64,000 nucleotides of DNA, from the NCBI RefSeq assembly GCF_000264905.1, contig NW_006763131.1, forward strand, positions 1,713,063 to 1,777,062, in the 5' to 3' direction. The notes under the pieces were generated by a model. That model searched no databases, had not been told where the DNA came from, and saw only the letters and a list, made by a program, of their open reading frames with translations. The stretch's first letter is position 1. Each line of letters starts with the position of its first letter. Made by a program: the position numbers and the translations under genes. Of this stretch, positions 45,214-55,264 are shown piece after piece. The stretch is from Stereum hirsutum FP-91666 SS1. Taxonomy: Eukaryota; Basidiomycota; Agaricomycetes; Russulales; Stereaceae.

Positions 45214-45643
45214 GTTGGCAGAAGAGTAAGATGTTGGATGTCTTCAGCTGTGGAAACAAGAAGGTGATGATGAAGTTCCAACTTCAAGGCTTAGGATGTG
45301 TTGAGAATCGAAGAACGGATTTTGGGGAGAATATATGTTGTTTCGAATAGGGGCTGACGTCACTGGGATCCTTGAGTGACGCTGTGGCCCGCTTGATGGC
45401 GTCTATTTCCCCATTTATTCCTACCATTATTTCGCGTGACTTTCTTCCTTCCCCGTAAATTCCCAATTCCCAACGAATATCGAGAGTCGTGGTGATTTGC
45501 GCAATAAAAACTAGCTAAAACAAAATATTTACGGTTCTGATTGACCTCATGCTTAGATCGGTGCTGCTATGATAAGATAACGACTTTGTGATTTACATCT
45601 CATCAGTTCATCGCCTCTCTACCTAACTACAACTTCGTGCATA
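45214..45643. other. Divergent promoter region, unknown gene / allantoinase
   Basis: A 430-bp gap. GATA strings occur near 45570-45580 (GATAAGATAA on the + strand), which could bind nitrogen-responsive GATA factors, a plausible control for allantoinase; this is inference. Confidence 0.45.
45569..45582 (+). promoter_or_regulatory. Tandem GATA motifs upstream of allantoinase
   Basis: TGATAAGATAA, with two GATAA motifs three bases apart in register, lies about 65-75 bp upstream of the DAL1 ATG. AreA/Gln3-type GATA factors activate allantoin genes in other fungi through such sites. Confidence 0.55.
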
Positions 45644-47284
45644 ATGCTTGTGCTCACTGGAAACCACATTGTGCTACCTGGCCATGACTCTCCCCAGGCT
45701 GCCACGATCGAAGTATCTCCAGAATTAGGAAAGATCACCGCTGTGCATCTCGAACGTCGCGAGCGGGATACATACCCCTCAGTAGCCGCATCTTGGATTG
45801 ATGCAGGAGACAAGTTCATTCTCCCTGGCTTAGTCGAGTAGGTGAGTCCATTTACATCGGTTCAAGTGAGTTTATCTGAAAACTGTCACAGTCCACATGT
45901 TCATCTCAATGAACCTGGCCGGACTGACTGGGAAGGGTTCTGGACTGGTACACGAGCAGCAGCATCGGGCGGTGTTACGACTGTCGTAGATATGCCTCTC
46001 AATTCCATTCCTCCGACTACCACTGTGGAGAATCTTGAGAGCAAGCGGACGGCTGCTCATGGTCAGTGTTGGACGGATGTTGCGTTCTGGGGCGGCGTCA
46101 TCCCAGGTAATCAGGTTCGTACAGACATTGATTGATCTCTTGAATACCTTGCGAAATGACCTGTTGGGATTAGACGCACTTGAAGCCACTTGTGGATGCT
46201 GGAGTGAAGGGATTCAAATGCTTCATGATCGAAAGTGGTGTGGAGGTGAGCAACAATAACTTTTCCTCTCGATACCCTAACTTACGTTCACAGGAATTTC
46301 CCTGTGTGACGGAAGCGGACCTGAAACCAGCTATGGAGGCGTTGCAGGTGTGTCATGAAAGTCTATCTCCTCCAATTCCTTCAACTGAACCCGTCACAGG
46401 ATACGAACTCTGTCCTTCTGTTCCACGCTGAGTTCGATGATTCACCAACCGTACAAGACTGTGAACCCTCCGATCCGACTCTTTACAGCACTTTCTTGGA
46501 CTCACGTCCTCAGTCCTTCGAGACCGACGCCATCACTCGGATCACGAACCTCCAACGCGCCTATCCTTCCCTCCGCTGTCACATCGTCCACCTTTCCGCC
46601 GCCCAGGCACTCCCCATCGTCCGCGCCGCAAAAGCGTCTGGAATCAATCTTACCGTTGAAACCTGCTTCCACTACCTCTGTCTTTCCGCCGACTCCATTC
46701 CCCATGGCCGTCCTGAGTTCAAATGTTGTCCGCCGATTCGTGATGAGACGAACAGGGAAGCTCTTTGGGCTGCTCTCAAGGACGGCACTATTGACTTTGT
46801 GGTTTCAGACCATAGTCCCTGTGTGGCGGAGTTGAAGAAAGTCGATGAGGGTGATATTATGGGCGCCTGGGGTGGAATTAGCACGCTCGGGCTAGGGCTG
46901 AGTCTTTTGTGGACGGAGGGAAAGAAGCGCGGGATCAGTATTGGCAAGATTTTGGAGTGGACGAGCAGCAAGACTGCTGAGCATGCGGCTCTGAGTGGTA
47001 GGAAGGCAAAACTCGAGGTCGGATATGATGCAGACTTCGTGATTTGGGATCCCGAGGCTCAGTATATGGTAAGTGCAGATAAGGACCGCTTGTGTTCTCC
47101 ATTAGCTCACGTTGTGCGACCACAGGTTACGAGGGAATCTCTGAACTTCAAGAACAAGCTCACGCCATATGAGGGTATGATGCTCTCTGGCCGTGTTGAC
47201 AAAACGTACCTGAGGGGTAACTTGGTGTATGACCGAAATGCGGAAGGTTTCGAGGGATTAAAGCCCACAGGGAAACTGTTATAA
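45644..47284 (+). CDS. DAL1: Allantoinase
   Basis: Cyclic amidohydrolase that opens allantoin to allantoate in purine-nitrogen catabolism. Six exons (45644-45837, 45892-46114, 46174-46245, 46294-46347, 46400-47068, 47126-47284) give 456 residues, the usual length. Metal ligands are visible in order: HVH in [20 protein letters not shown] (the Asp is split by intron 1), the carbamylated Lys in [27 protein letters not shown], and the Asp in [19 protein letters not shown] is also typical. An in-frame stop (GAG TAG) at 45836-45841 is avoided by intron 1, whose donor is GTAGGT. Cytosolic or peroxisomal location is not evident. Tandem GATA motifs just upstream fit nitrogen control. Confidence 0.95.
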
Positions 47285-47463
47285 CCCACAATGCTACATC
47301 TGTATTGGTTCAAAGGTGTGTGGGTCCAGGTGTGCGATTGGGGAGCAATGTACAACAATTTCCAGATCCAGAAACAAATGTGTCGAAACGGGATTCTATG
47401 AAGTTTAGATGTTCCGAAGACGAAGATTGTCATATTATCCAAGTCTCCAAGCCGCCCTCTAGC

Positions 47464-48630
47464 TCAAAGCCTAGTCACACACCACGACATCAGGTGACGA
47501 CTTCTCGCAGGATCCTCTTCACCTCCTATCTCTCTGTCATTGAATATTTTCAACCTCGCCTCTACTTTCACTGTCCCCTTCTCGAAAACCTCACCATCCC
47601 ACATCTGCTCCCAGCTCTCCGGCGAATGTGCGAACCTCGTGCCTCCGCTTGTACCTTTTCGGAGCCCTACCTCCGGCAGTCCAACATGCGAACCAAAGAT
47701 AATGGAGCCTGGCTCAGGTGAAAGTAGGCATGCGACAGCTTTGGCGAGATAAAGCTGTTGTTCCTCGTTGAACAGATGGAAGAACGCGGATGCGTGGATG
47801 GCGGAGACGTGTCCACGGAGAGGGTTTAAAGAGGTCAAGGTGTTCAAAGGGGGTGGAGGTACGGAAGCGGGTGTTGTGGCGGGTGGAACGGGTTCTAGAT
47901 GAGATGGATCGAAGGCATCGCCGGCTATGAAGGGCACAGGAAAAAATGCGGGAGAGTCGTTGAAGAGCCCATAACCGAGATCCCAAAATTCTGTGATCAT
48001 GAAGCTTGGGGTGAGTGTTTCTATTTATCTGGATCTTGGTACGGAACCGCGACATGGTGTTACCGAACTTACCAGCGCGAAGGTCTGAAGCTATCACATT
48101 TTGAACAGGAAACCCGTCCGCAATGGCCTTGCGAACATCGTTTCCAACTATATGAAGGTCAGCATCACCATACTTTTATGACCGAAGGACAAGACGGACA
48201 GCAGCAACCGATATCGAGCAATATAGCGCCGTCTCGTTCAAGTCCCAGCGTCAGTAATTGCTCGTAGGCGAATAGACGTGAGATCTTCAACCTGCGGCGT
48301 AACCACAGAGATGAGTACCGAGCTAGTGCCAGGGGTTAATCGTGCTGGCTGCTTACTGCGTGAATCTGAAGTTTCGAATGCAAGGATATGGATCTGTTGG
48401 GAAGGACTGTAAGTAAAGTGAAAGAACAGGTACACAACATAACGGTACTGACGGATCGCAAGAGCCTCAGCTTGCACCTTCAAAAGGTGTTCCTTCAGCT
48501 GAACCTCGTCCTGTATCCCGGTCTGCGACCTGAAGAACTTGCTCTCCTCTTCATCCAAACCATACCCAGTATCGTCTAGGGCAACTTCTGTAGCATAATG
48601 GGCTGAGGTGTTGAACTCCGAGTCCGGCAT
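47464..48630 (-). CDS. SAM-dependent methyltransferase, paralogue A
   Basis: Five exons (48453-48630, 48357-48393, 48200-48291, 48073-48147, 47464-47990) give 302 residues. Motif I reads ILLDIGCCFGNDVRKAIADG (Gly-rich SAM loop, formed across an intron), followed by NVIASDLRAGEFWDLGY. A NPLRGHVSAIHASAFFHLF segment and FGSHVG follow. This is the fungal family of small methyltransferases often found near secondary-metabolism genes; the substrate is unknown. It is a tandem paralogue of 49120-50298: exons 2, 3 and 4 are exactly 37, 92 and 75 nt in both. No polyketide or terpene synthase lies within the window. A TATA-like box lies 100 bp upstream. Confidence 0.87.
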
Positions 48631-49119
48631 TGGAAATAATCTGATGTGGGACGAAAAACGTTACCAGAAAGTCCAGTCGATGAAGTAAGAGCAGCTGAGC
48701 AGTCGAACGCTGATCAGATCCTTGGGCCTTTTATAGATCGTTAGGTCCGACGGCGCCTACGACGGAAGCCTGAGGTTTTGGAGCGCTGTCTGTGAGTTTT
48801 GCAGGTGCTTTGATGAGATGCCACCGGAAGTCCGACGGCCGAGTGTGAGTCTCAGACCAAATCTCAATAGAGATCGCGCAAGATAACGGCCCCAGTCGCA
48901 AATGAATGTGCTGTTGAGGTCGTGTTATACTGGAACATCATCGGTGGAGTGATTAATTGCGTCGTCTTTCCATTAGACCATTGGAGAGCAAGGAATAGTA
49001 TCCAATAAAATTGTCCGGTCTGTAGGAAGGACCGACCGTTGATTTGTTGAAGATTTTTGTGTCCTGAGCGGGAAAAAACTACACTGTATAGTATAAAGGA
49101 ATGCAACATCCAACAAGTA
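48631..49119. other. Gap between the tandem methyltransferase genes
   Basis: Contains the promoter of paralogue A, with TATAAAA on the minus strand at 48729-48735, about 100 bases upstream of its ATG. Nothing else is recognised. Confidence 0.55.
48729..48735 (-). promoter_or_regulatory. TATA box of methyltransferase paralogue A
   Basis: TATAAAA on the minus strand about 100 bases upstream of the start codon at 48630. Confidence 0.6.
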
Positions 49120-50298
49120 CTACAACCTCGTCACACGCCAATCCAAAAGCCAGGTCGGATTGCCCTGGATCTCCTCTATCTCCTCCACCCTCTTCTTCCA
49201 CGTCGTCTCCACCTTCACAGTCCCCTTCTCAAACACCCCACCATCCCAAACCGCCTCCCAACTATCCTTCGAATGTCCAAAAGCTATCTTCCCCGGGCGC
49301 GGTTTGCCGTGCTTCCCCGCATCCGGACCATCTGGCGACCCGACATGTTGTCCGAATATCATGCTGCCCTCTTGAGGCGACAGAAGGCACGCGAGCGCCT
49401 TGGCGACCACGAACTGCTGTTCTTCGTCAAAGAGATGGAAGAAAGAGGAAGCGTGGATGGCGGACACGTGTCCACGGAGGGGGTTCAATGACGTTGGCGT
49501 TGGAGAGAGGGGCGGAGGAGGAGTCGTGGGTGGAGAGGTGGCGGTGAAAGGTGGGAGTGGGGTGAGGTGGTCTGGTGAGAAGATGTCGCCGGGTATGAAG
49601 GGGACGGGGAAGGTAGAGGGAGAGTCGTTGAAGAGTTTGTAGCCGAGCTGCCAGAATTCTGTGGACGGAGTTGATGTTAGTAGCTATATTGATATATCGT
49701 TTGAGATAGTCCTTTAGAACTCGTGAAACTCACCTGGTCGAAGATCTGAAGCGACTGCATTGTGCATTGGGTACCCGTCTGCTACTGCCTTTCGCACATC
49801 GTTGCCGACTGCCATAAACAACAGTAGAGACGGACATTAGCACAACCTCGATTTATGATCGTAAAGGTATCATCACATACAGCAACAGCCAATATCAAGG
49901 AATATGGCGCCTTCGCGTTCCCTACCCAGTTTCAGCAGGTCAGGGTATGCCAACAATCGCGAGATCTTGAGCCTTCAACGAAGAGATAAATGGTCAGCTC
50001 AACTGTGAAAGAAATAGTGATAAATAAAACCTACTTCGTGAATCTGAAGTGTCGAATACACGCGTAAGGGTCTAAACCGAACAAAAAACAAAACGATGGT
50101 CATAAATAGAAGACCTTCTCTCCATCGTCATGAAAGGTACTCACGAACAGCAAGTGCCTCCGCCTGCACCCGCACCAAATGATCCTTCAACGCCGCATCG
50201 TCCTCTAATCCAGTCTGCGCTTTATAAAACGCGCTCTCTTCCTCATCAAGTCTATACCCAGTCTCATCGAGCACCAAGCCAGAGTTCAACGAAGCCAT
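49120..50298 (-). CDS. SAM-dependent methyltransferase, paralogue B
   Basis: Five exons (50145-50298, 50035-50071, 49881-49972, 49734-49808, 49120-49658) give 298 residues. Motif I is IFLDIGCCFGNDVRKAVADG, followed by NAVASDLRPEFWQLGYKLFNDSP. The C-terminal half has NPLRGHVSAIHASSFFHLFDEEQQ and FGQHVG, then a Lys/Pro-rich insert. It matches paralogue A along its whole length, including VLDETGYRLDEEES at the N-terminus and W(C/R)VTRL at the end. Exon 1 uses a phase-1 donor that makes HPYACIRHFRF in frame. The frame continues 11 codons upstream of the chosen ATG to 50331; similarity to paralogue A favours 50298. Confidence 0.87.
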
Positions 50299-50398
50299 AG
50301 TAAGTACTATAAGTTGCCAAGAGTAGTACACAGTCCGATCCAGTAATCTAGAATGTATAGCCTCAGGATTTTAATCAAGAAGAGCTATGACTACGATA

Positions 50399-51140
50399 CT
50401 ATGGATGGCCCAGTAGTTCGAAGTGACCCAGTCGTTCGAGATTCGTCGAAATCTTTTTCTCCCTGTACAGTCCGTCCCTCACTGCCTCTGTAAAAATGCA
50501 CACGACGCCGCTCACATCTCAAGAATACATGTGCAAAATTCTGAGGCCGCACGGAAAGTTGTTGCTGGTGGAGAAAATGGAAGATGCGTGCAACCCTGCT
50601 TTTCCATAGGTGTAACAACTTTGAACTTCTGCCTATGCAAAGATCCTGCCCTCCTAAAATCATGACAATAATCAGGTAGAGTCCTGATATGTATATAAGT
50701 GTATCTGGGTACTAAAATTGAGCCCGATGCACATGTACATGGTACCAACCCAGATGTTCGAAATGTGAGGGTCGAGCGTGACAATCGCGGCTCGCCAGAA
50801 ATTCGATCTCCGACGCATGGCTCGGCCCATGCGCGCCCAAGCGGGCTTCGAACTTCTCTCGCAACGCCCGCTTCGGCTTGTGACGAAGGCGTGACAATAA
50901 GGGCCCTCGAACTCGTTTGAGTGGGCCTTGGCGCCAAGAAATCTCGAACTTCCCCTCCAAACCACCTCCTCGCCGGCATCGAACTGGCACATAATTCCCT
51001 CTCGTGAAAAAATCAGAAACCACCCAGGAGTCATCTAAAGATGCAGATATACTGGAATCCCAAATTTTGTATTTTATTGTCGAAGGTGAAGGGAGACACC
51101 GGTTTTTCAAGATTCCCTCGAACTACTGGGCCATCCATAG
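50399..51140. mobile_element. Non-autonomous DNA transposon or MITE-like element with 23-bp terminal inverted repeats
   Basis: Bases 50399-50421 (beginning CTATGGATGGCCCAGTAG) are the perfect reverse complement of 51118-51140. Both ends are flanked outside by TA (50397-50398 and 51141-51142), as expected for a TA target-site duplication of the Tc1/mariner superfamily. A second, imperfect copy of the inner part of the repeat (CCCAGTCGTTCGAG) lies just inside the left end. The 742-bp interior is GC-rich near its centre, with several short hairpins, and has open frames of up to 155 codons with no transposase motif. A non-autonomous copy is therefore inferred. Confidence 0.7.
50927..50938. promoter_or_regulatory. 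Perfect palindrome CTTGGCGCCAAG
   Basis: Two head-to-head GCCAAG (PacC core) motifs form a 12-bp palindrome inside the inverted-repeat element. PacC binds GCCARG in other fungi; function here is unknown. Confidence 0.45.
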
Positions 51141-53856
51141 TAGGGAAGCGAACGAGGTATACTCTCCGGATCGACGTGGCACAATCGGATTATATGCAGT
51201 CCCGAAATGGACTCGGCGCGGCGGATGGAGGGGATGTGACTGCCGCCATGAACACACTAAAAATAGATAAACGGAAATCCGTCGGCTCATGCTAAGGGAA
51301 CAGCAGCTCACAGGAGGACCTGAAACTCACAGCGCTGGACACCTGGGACACAATAAGAGCGCGCCAGTTATGCCGGTGCGCTCGAAGACCTTTTGAAGAT
51401 GCTCGAACTCGCGGGCCGGCATTGACAACGGTAAGGAAAGTTCGTCAAGTGGTCTAGTGTTGCATGTCAAGGAGTTGAAAGCAGACCCAAGTCTATAGGA
51501 AAGAGTCTCGCGATACAAGCATCCAGAGCAGCCATCGACGCCCGCCGAAATGGCAGTGGTCGTGGTCAAGACCGAATCGGTTATCGTGGCCGTGGCTCGA
51601 ACCGCTGGGCTGGTGGCAGTCACTCGGGAAATGCCGGATGCGTAGTGACACTTTGAACGTTCATCTTTCTCGGGATTTCGGCAGCTTGGCACAGCACAGC
51701 AGGGACAAGTTTGAAAAGGCTCGTCGTTTTCTCGTATCTCCGGTTTTATACCTCATCATAAAATATTATTATAAAGTAGAGAAACACTGATGGAACGGAA
51801 AAGAGTGCTAGTTGGCAGTGATCAGTCCCAGTGGGCGCCGGCGCTGCTGACACTGGAAATCTTCCGTCTGGATCATCCCTGGCGCAATGGGGTATGGATG
51901 TCCTGAAATAAATAAATACGTGTACACAACCGTGAAACGCGAAACAGACCACATCTCGACGACCACCGTTCGGATCATCCATGTTTGCCGCTGATTACAA
52001 TCTCCAGCCAATAATCGTGCATCCAGTAAATCGTCACGAGTGCCAGTGGTATCATGATGACCTACGATTGCGAATGTGCATTGTGTACAGTACTGCAGGC
52101 GTACATACTCTCCGCAGTACACACTGGAGCACGAGACGAAGGGACTTCCGACGAACGTATCTACATCACCATGAGATCTACGCCGTAGAGTACTTATGAG
52201 CGCTGAGTGCTCGAACCCCGGTAAGAGAAACGTCCCGGCTGATCAGCAGGTATGTGGATATCTGATGGTACATGAGTCGCGAAGCGGCAGCCAGTCGGTC
52301 GTCCAATAACGTCGAGGCTGCCCTCAAGTGGTTGCCTTTTGCTTTGCGCCCGGGGGTGCAATCATATGCATATGCATATAAGTAAAGTACGTATGCGACC
52401 GTGTGTTACGCAGTAAGGAAGAGTAAGGAGCACCCGTCGTCATCTTACCTCACGACTCGGCTTGACCGACGAGGAACTGACGACATTCTCGTAGGCCAGA
52501 CTGGTGACCAATCTCTGTAGCAGGGTATGTGGCGGCTGCGAACTGAGCTGATATCGATATCACCATTCAGTCGTAGAGATACGAAGTGCATGAGTTGAGT
52601 CGTATTGATAGGCATGCCATGTGGTCGATATATACTTAGAAGACGCATTGTGCGCGCGAGCAGAAGTTCTCAAGCAACTCGCTGACGGCTCCGACCGCGA
52701 CTTCAAGTTGTCAAGAATTCGACAATTCAAGAATCAAGAATAAGTCATACCTGCCTATCTATACTTCCATGCATGACCACGACCACGAAAACGAGTTCGC
52801 CGCTGATAACGGTGTGAGCATGACGCAGGACCGCAGCGCACGATTCAATGGAGTAGCATCGCAAAGCGGCTGAGAGTCGAGTGGTAATCCATCGAGGACG
52901 AGAAGTCCATCAGCTAGCGAGCGAGAGAAACAGAAAGCGAGACTATTTCTAGCTGGTAATAAGAATCCCGAATTAGATACCCCATCCGAGAATAGCGCTC
53001 GAGCAGAGTATTTACTTTGCGGGATATATTTAGAGCGGATGAGATACTATAAATAAACCCTCGGCTTTTGGAATCTTGGACAGCTTCTCCTGCTCTGTCA
53101 GCTAAGTTGAGGCTTCGAGTATGGAGTAAGTAAAGGATCGGTGCCGTTAGGTGAGATGTCAGCTATACTGCGGTCCCTTGCATGAGAAAGTCAATAGGCT
53201 CCGGGCGCTGTTCTGTCGAATGCCTCGTGATAATTACAGTAACATTCTCCTTCGCCGCTGAGGTTGGACGGAAGTGGGGAGTTTGCGGAGCGTAGAACCT
53301 GCGTTCGGCGTGTCTGGTCTGCGAGCGACATCGTCGTCGTATGGAAAATACGATAATATTCGAGAGCACTTTACAGCCTCAGTGGAAGAGTTTTCCTTGA
53401 AGTGTGAATGACAAAAATAACCGGCCCATTGATGCTGCAGCGCTGTCTAAAGGGTGCCGCGTTGTGCAGAATCTGGGCTCCGCCAACTCGCTAGTGCTCG
53501 ATTTATAAATAGGACGGAGCAGAGCTGGGAGAGGCGGAGAACTGGATTCGAGTGAATACGAACCACTGACTGTGAGAGCTATGCCTGCCAATATGGAGTT
53601 GTGAGCTGAGAGACATGCCAGTGTAAGTTCATTAACGGAAGAAACGGAGAGACGCAGTGACGACGAAGAGCATCCTGAAGACGCGAATCCCGAGGCCTGA
53701 GCACTGAGTCTTGAGAACAACACGGAACTGATCACCTGTTCCTCCCAGTCATAGGAAGAGAACCCTCGCAAGGCTGAGTAGGGCTGAGTACGTCTCAATA
53801 TCAATGTCGACTTACCTCTGTATAGGACCCTCCACTCCATAGAAGTCAAGACAAAA

Positions 53857-55200
53857 GCCAAGCTGGCGAAGAGAAAGCGGCTTGCCCAGCTCCGGAACAA
53901 TATGTACACGGTTTCTCGTACATGACTTGGCGCAGTTTGAGGCCAAGTCAAGTCAAGTATATAGAAATGGTCGGCTCGTCGCCACATACGGTACCGCGGC
54001 TTGCGGAAGCCTTGGTGCCGAGCTATAATATTAGAGAAACAGCTTGGCCCCTCTGACGTTGTCCATCCTTCGCACGAATGCCGAGATGTGGAACCGGCCA
54101 ATCAAGTCCGGGAGATGGTCAGCAAAACCACAACCGAGACTGGAGCGCTGGAGGGCGTCGAGGTTGCCCCACATTATAGCCGAGTGGTGGGCGCATGTGT
54201 ACCAAGGCCAAGCAGGGCCAAGCCAGGCAAGGACTGAGAAATGCCAAGACATGGAATCTGCTCCGAGAAGAAGGGAAGGAAGAGATTTGATGGTGTGCTG
54301 TGGCGAGGCCAAGCCCGAAAATCGCAACTCTCAGGAAAACAGGGGTCGGAGAAATCATGCTCGTCATGCCGAGAGTGCAGCCGAAGTAGGGATGCGCTCT
54401 TCCCCGTTCTACATACAGGCCTGAGTCTGTGAGTCCGATGTGTTCGTACGACGATCCTACGAAGGCATGGAGAATAAGGTCGAAAAAAGTATAGGAATTG
54501 ATGCGAGTGTGCGGGTTGCACGATCTGCCAAGTGGGCCCGGCGGTACACAGGATTAATATTAGGTGGTATGGAAATGACCGGTGCCCTGCCCGGAAGAGA
54601 TGGCGGCAAGAATAGAGCTGGAATCGGGATGCCGGTGAGTGCGCGTGAGATGTTGTCCGAGAAAGCACTGCTCGCAGCCCTACACGACCAGCGGACTTCC
54701 AGCAGCCAGGGCTGCGAAAGGAGCTGAAGGAGAGCGACGTGGATCACGAAAGGAGAAATAGTGAATTAAAAAGGACATTTTGCCAACGGATTCCCACCAA
54801 GATGCTGGTGGCAGGTACAGCGAGCGCCTGCCAAGCGAGAGGGGGTTGATCACAACTCGCTTGGCATCCTCTCCTCTTGGCATGGAGCGTGGAAATATGA
54901 AGCACTCTCCTTTTTGGAAAGTCCTCCGTCCATGCAACCTCCACGCGCCTGGACAAAACTGCAGAAATCAGGATAAAGCAGATAGAAGAACAAGCAGAAG
55001 AACAAGATGGCCGACATACGAGGTAAGGCTGCCGGCTGCGCCAAGTGCGCAGTATGTCAAGAAGATAAAGAGGATCGGTGCGCAGCAGAGGATTGAGGAG
55101 AGCGGACCCCTAAGCGGCATCGGGGGCCTTGACCGGCCTGTTGGCTGCGCTCGATTGGTTAAAAGCTCTTGGCGTCAGTCGCCTGTTCATTGATCTTGGC
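53857..55200. promoter_or_regulatory. Cluster of GCCARG (PacC consensus) motifs upstream of pacC
   Basis: By eye I count 17 GCCAAG/GCCAGG motifs on either strand: starts at 53857, 53926(-), 53942, 54043(-), 54207, 54217, 54222, 54243, 54308, 54527, 54705, 54830, 54860(-), 54876(-), 55040, 55168(-) and 55195(-). Four hexamers at random would give about 1.3 in this length. The last motif lies about 65 bases before the pacC start codon. PacC autoregulation through such sites is the obvious inference. Confidence 0.7.
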
Positions 55201-55264
55201 GGCCCATAAAGCTAGCCTCCATCCTGCAACTCGCTCCCGCTCCTCTTTCGACTCCGTCAGCACC

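Larger units (their letters stand above)
50299..55264. other. Five-kilobase gene-poor region upstream of pacC
   Basis: The longest gene-free stretch in the window. It contains a 742-bp inverted-repeat element (50399-51140), a TATGCATA-rich palindromic stretch near 52364-52382, a 240-codon minus-strand open frame at 53379-54101 containing a GTAAGT splice-donor-like site, and a cluster of GCCARG motifs (53857-55200). I could not identify a protein gene, tRNA or CRISPR-like array. Mating pheromone precursors, which are small and CAAX-ended, were considered but none was seen. Confidence 0.55.

Noticed and set aside
52364..52382. TATGCATATGCATAT palindrome as an origin or promoter
   Set aside because: A short AT-rich palindrome alone is not enough to claim an origin or TATA element, and no gene follows it.
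50299..55264. Mating-type pheromone or small secreted peptide genes
   Set aside because: I looked for short frames ending in CAAX or starting with a signal peptide in the gene-poor region and saw none convincing.
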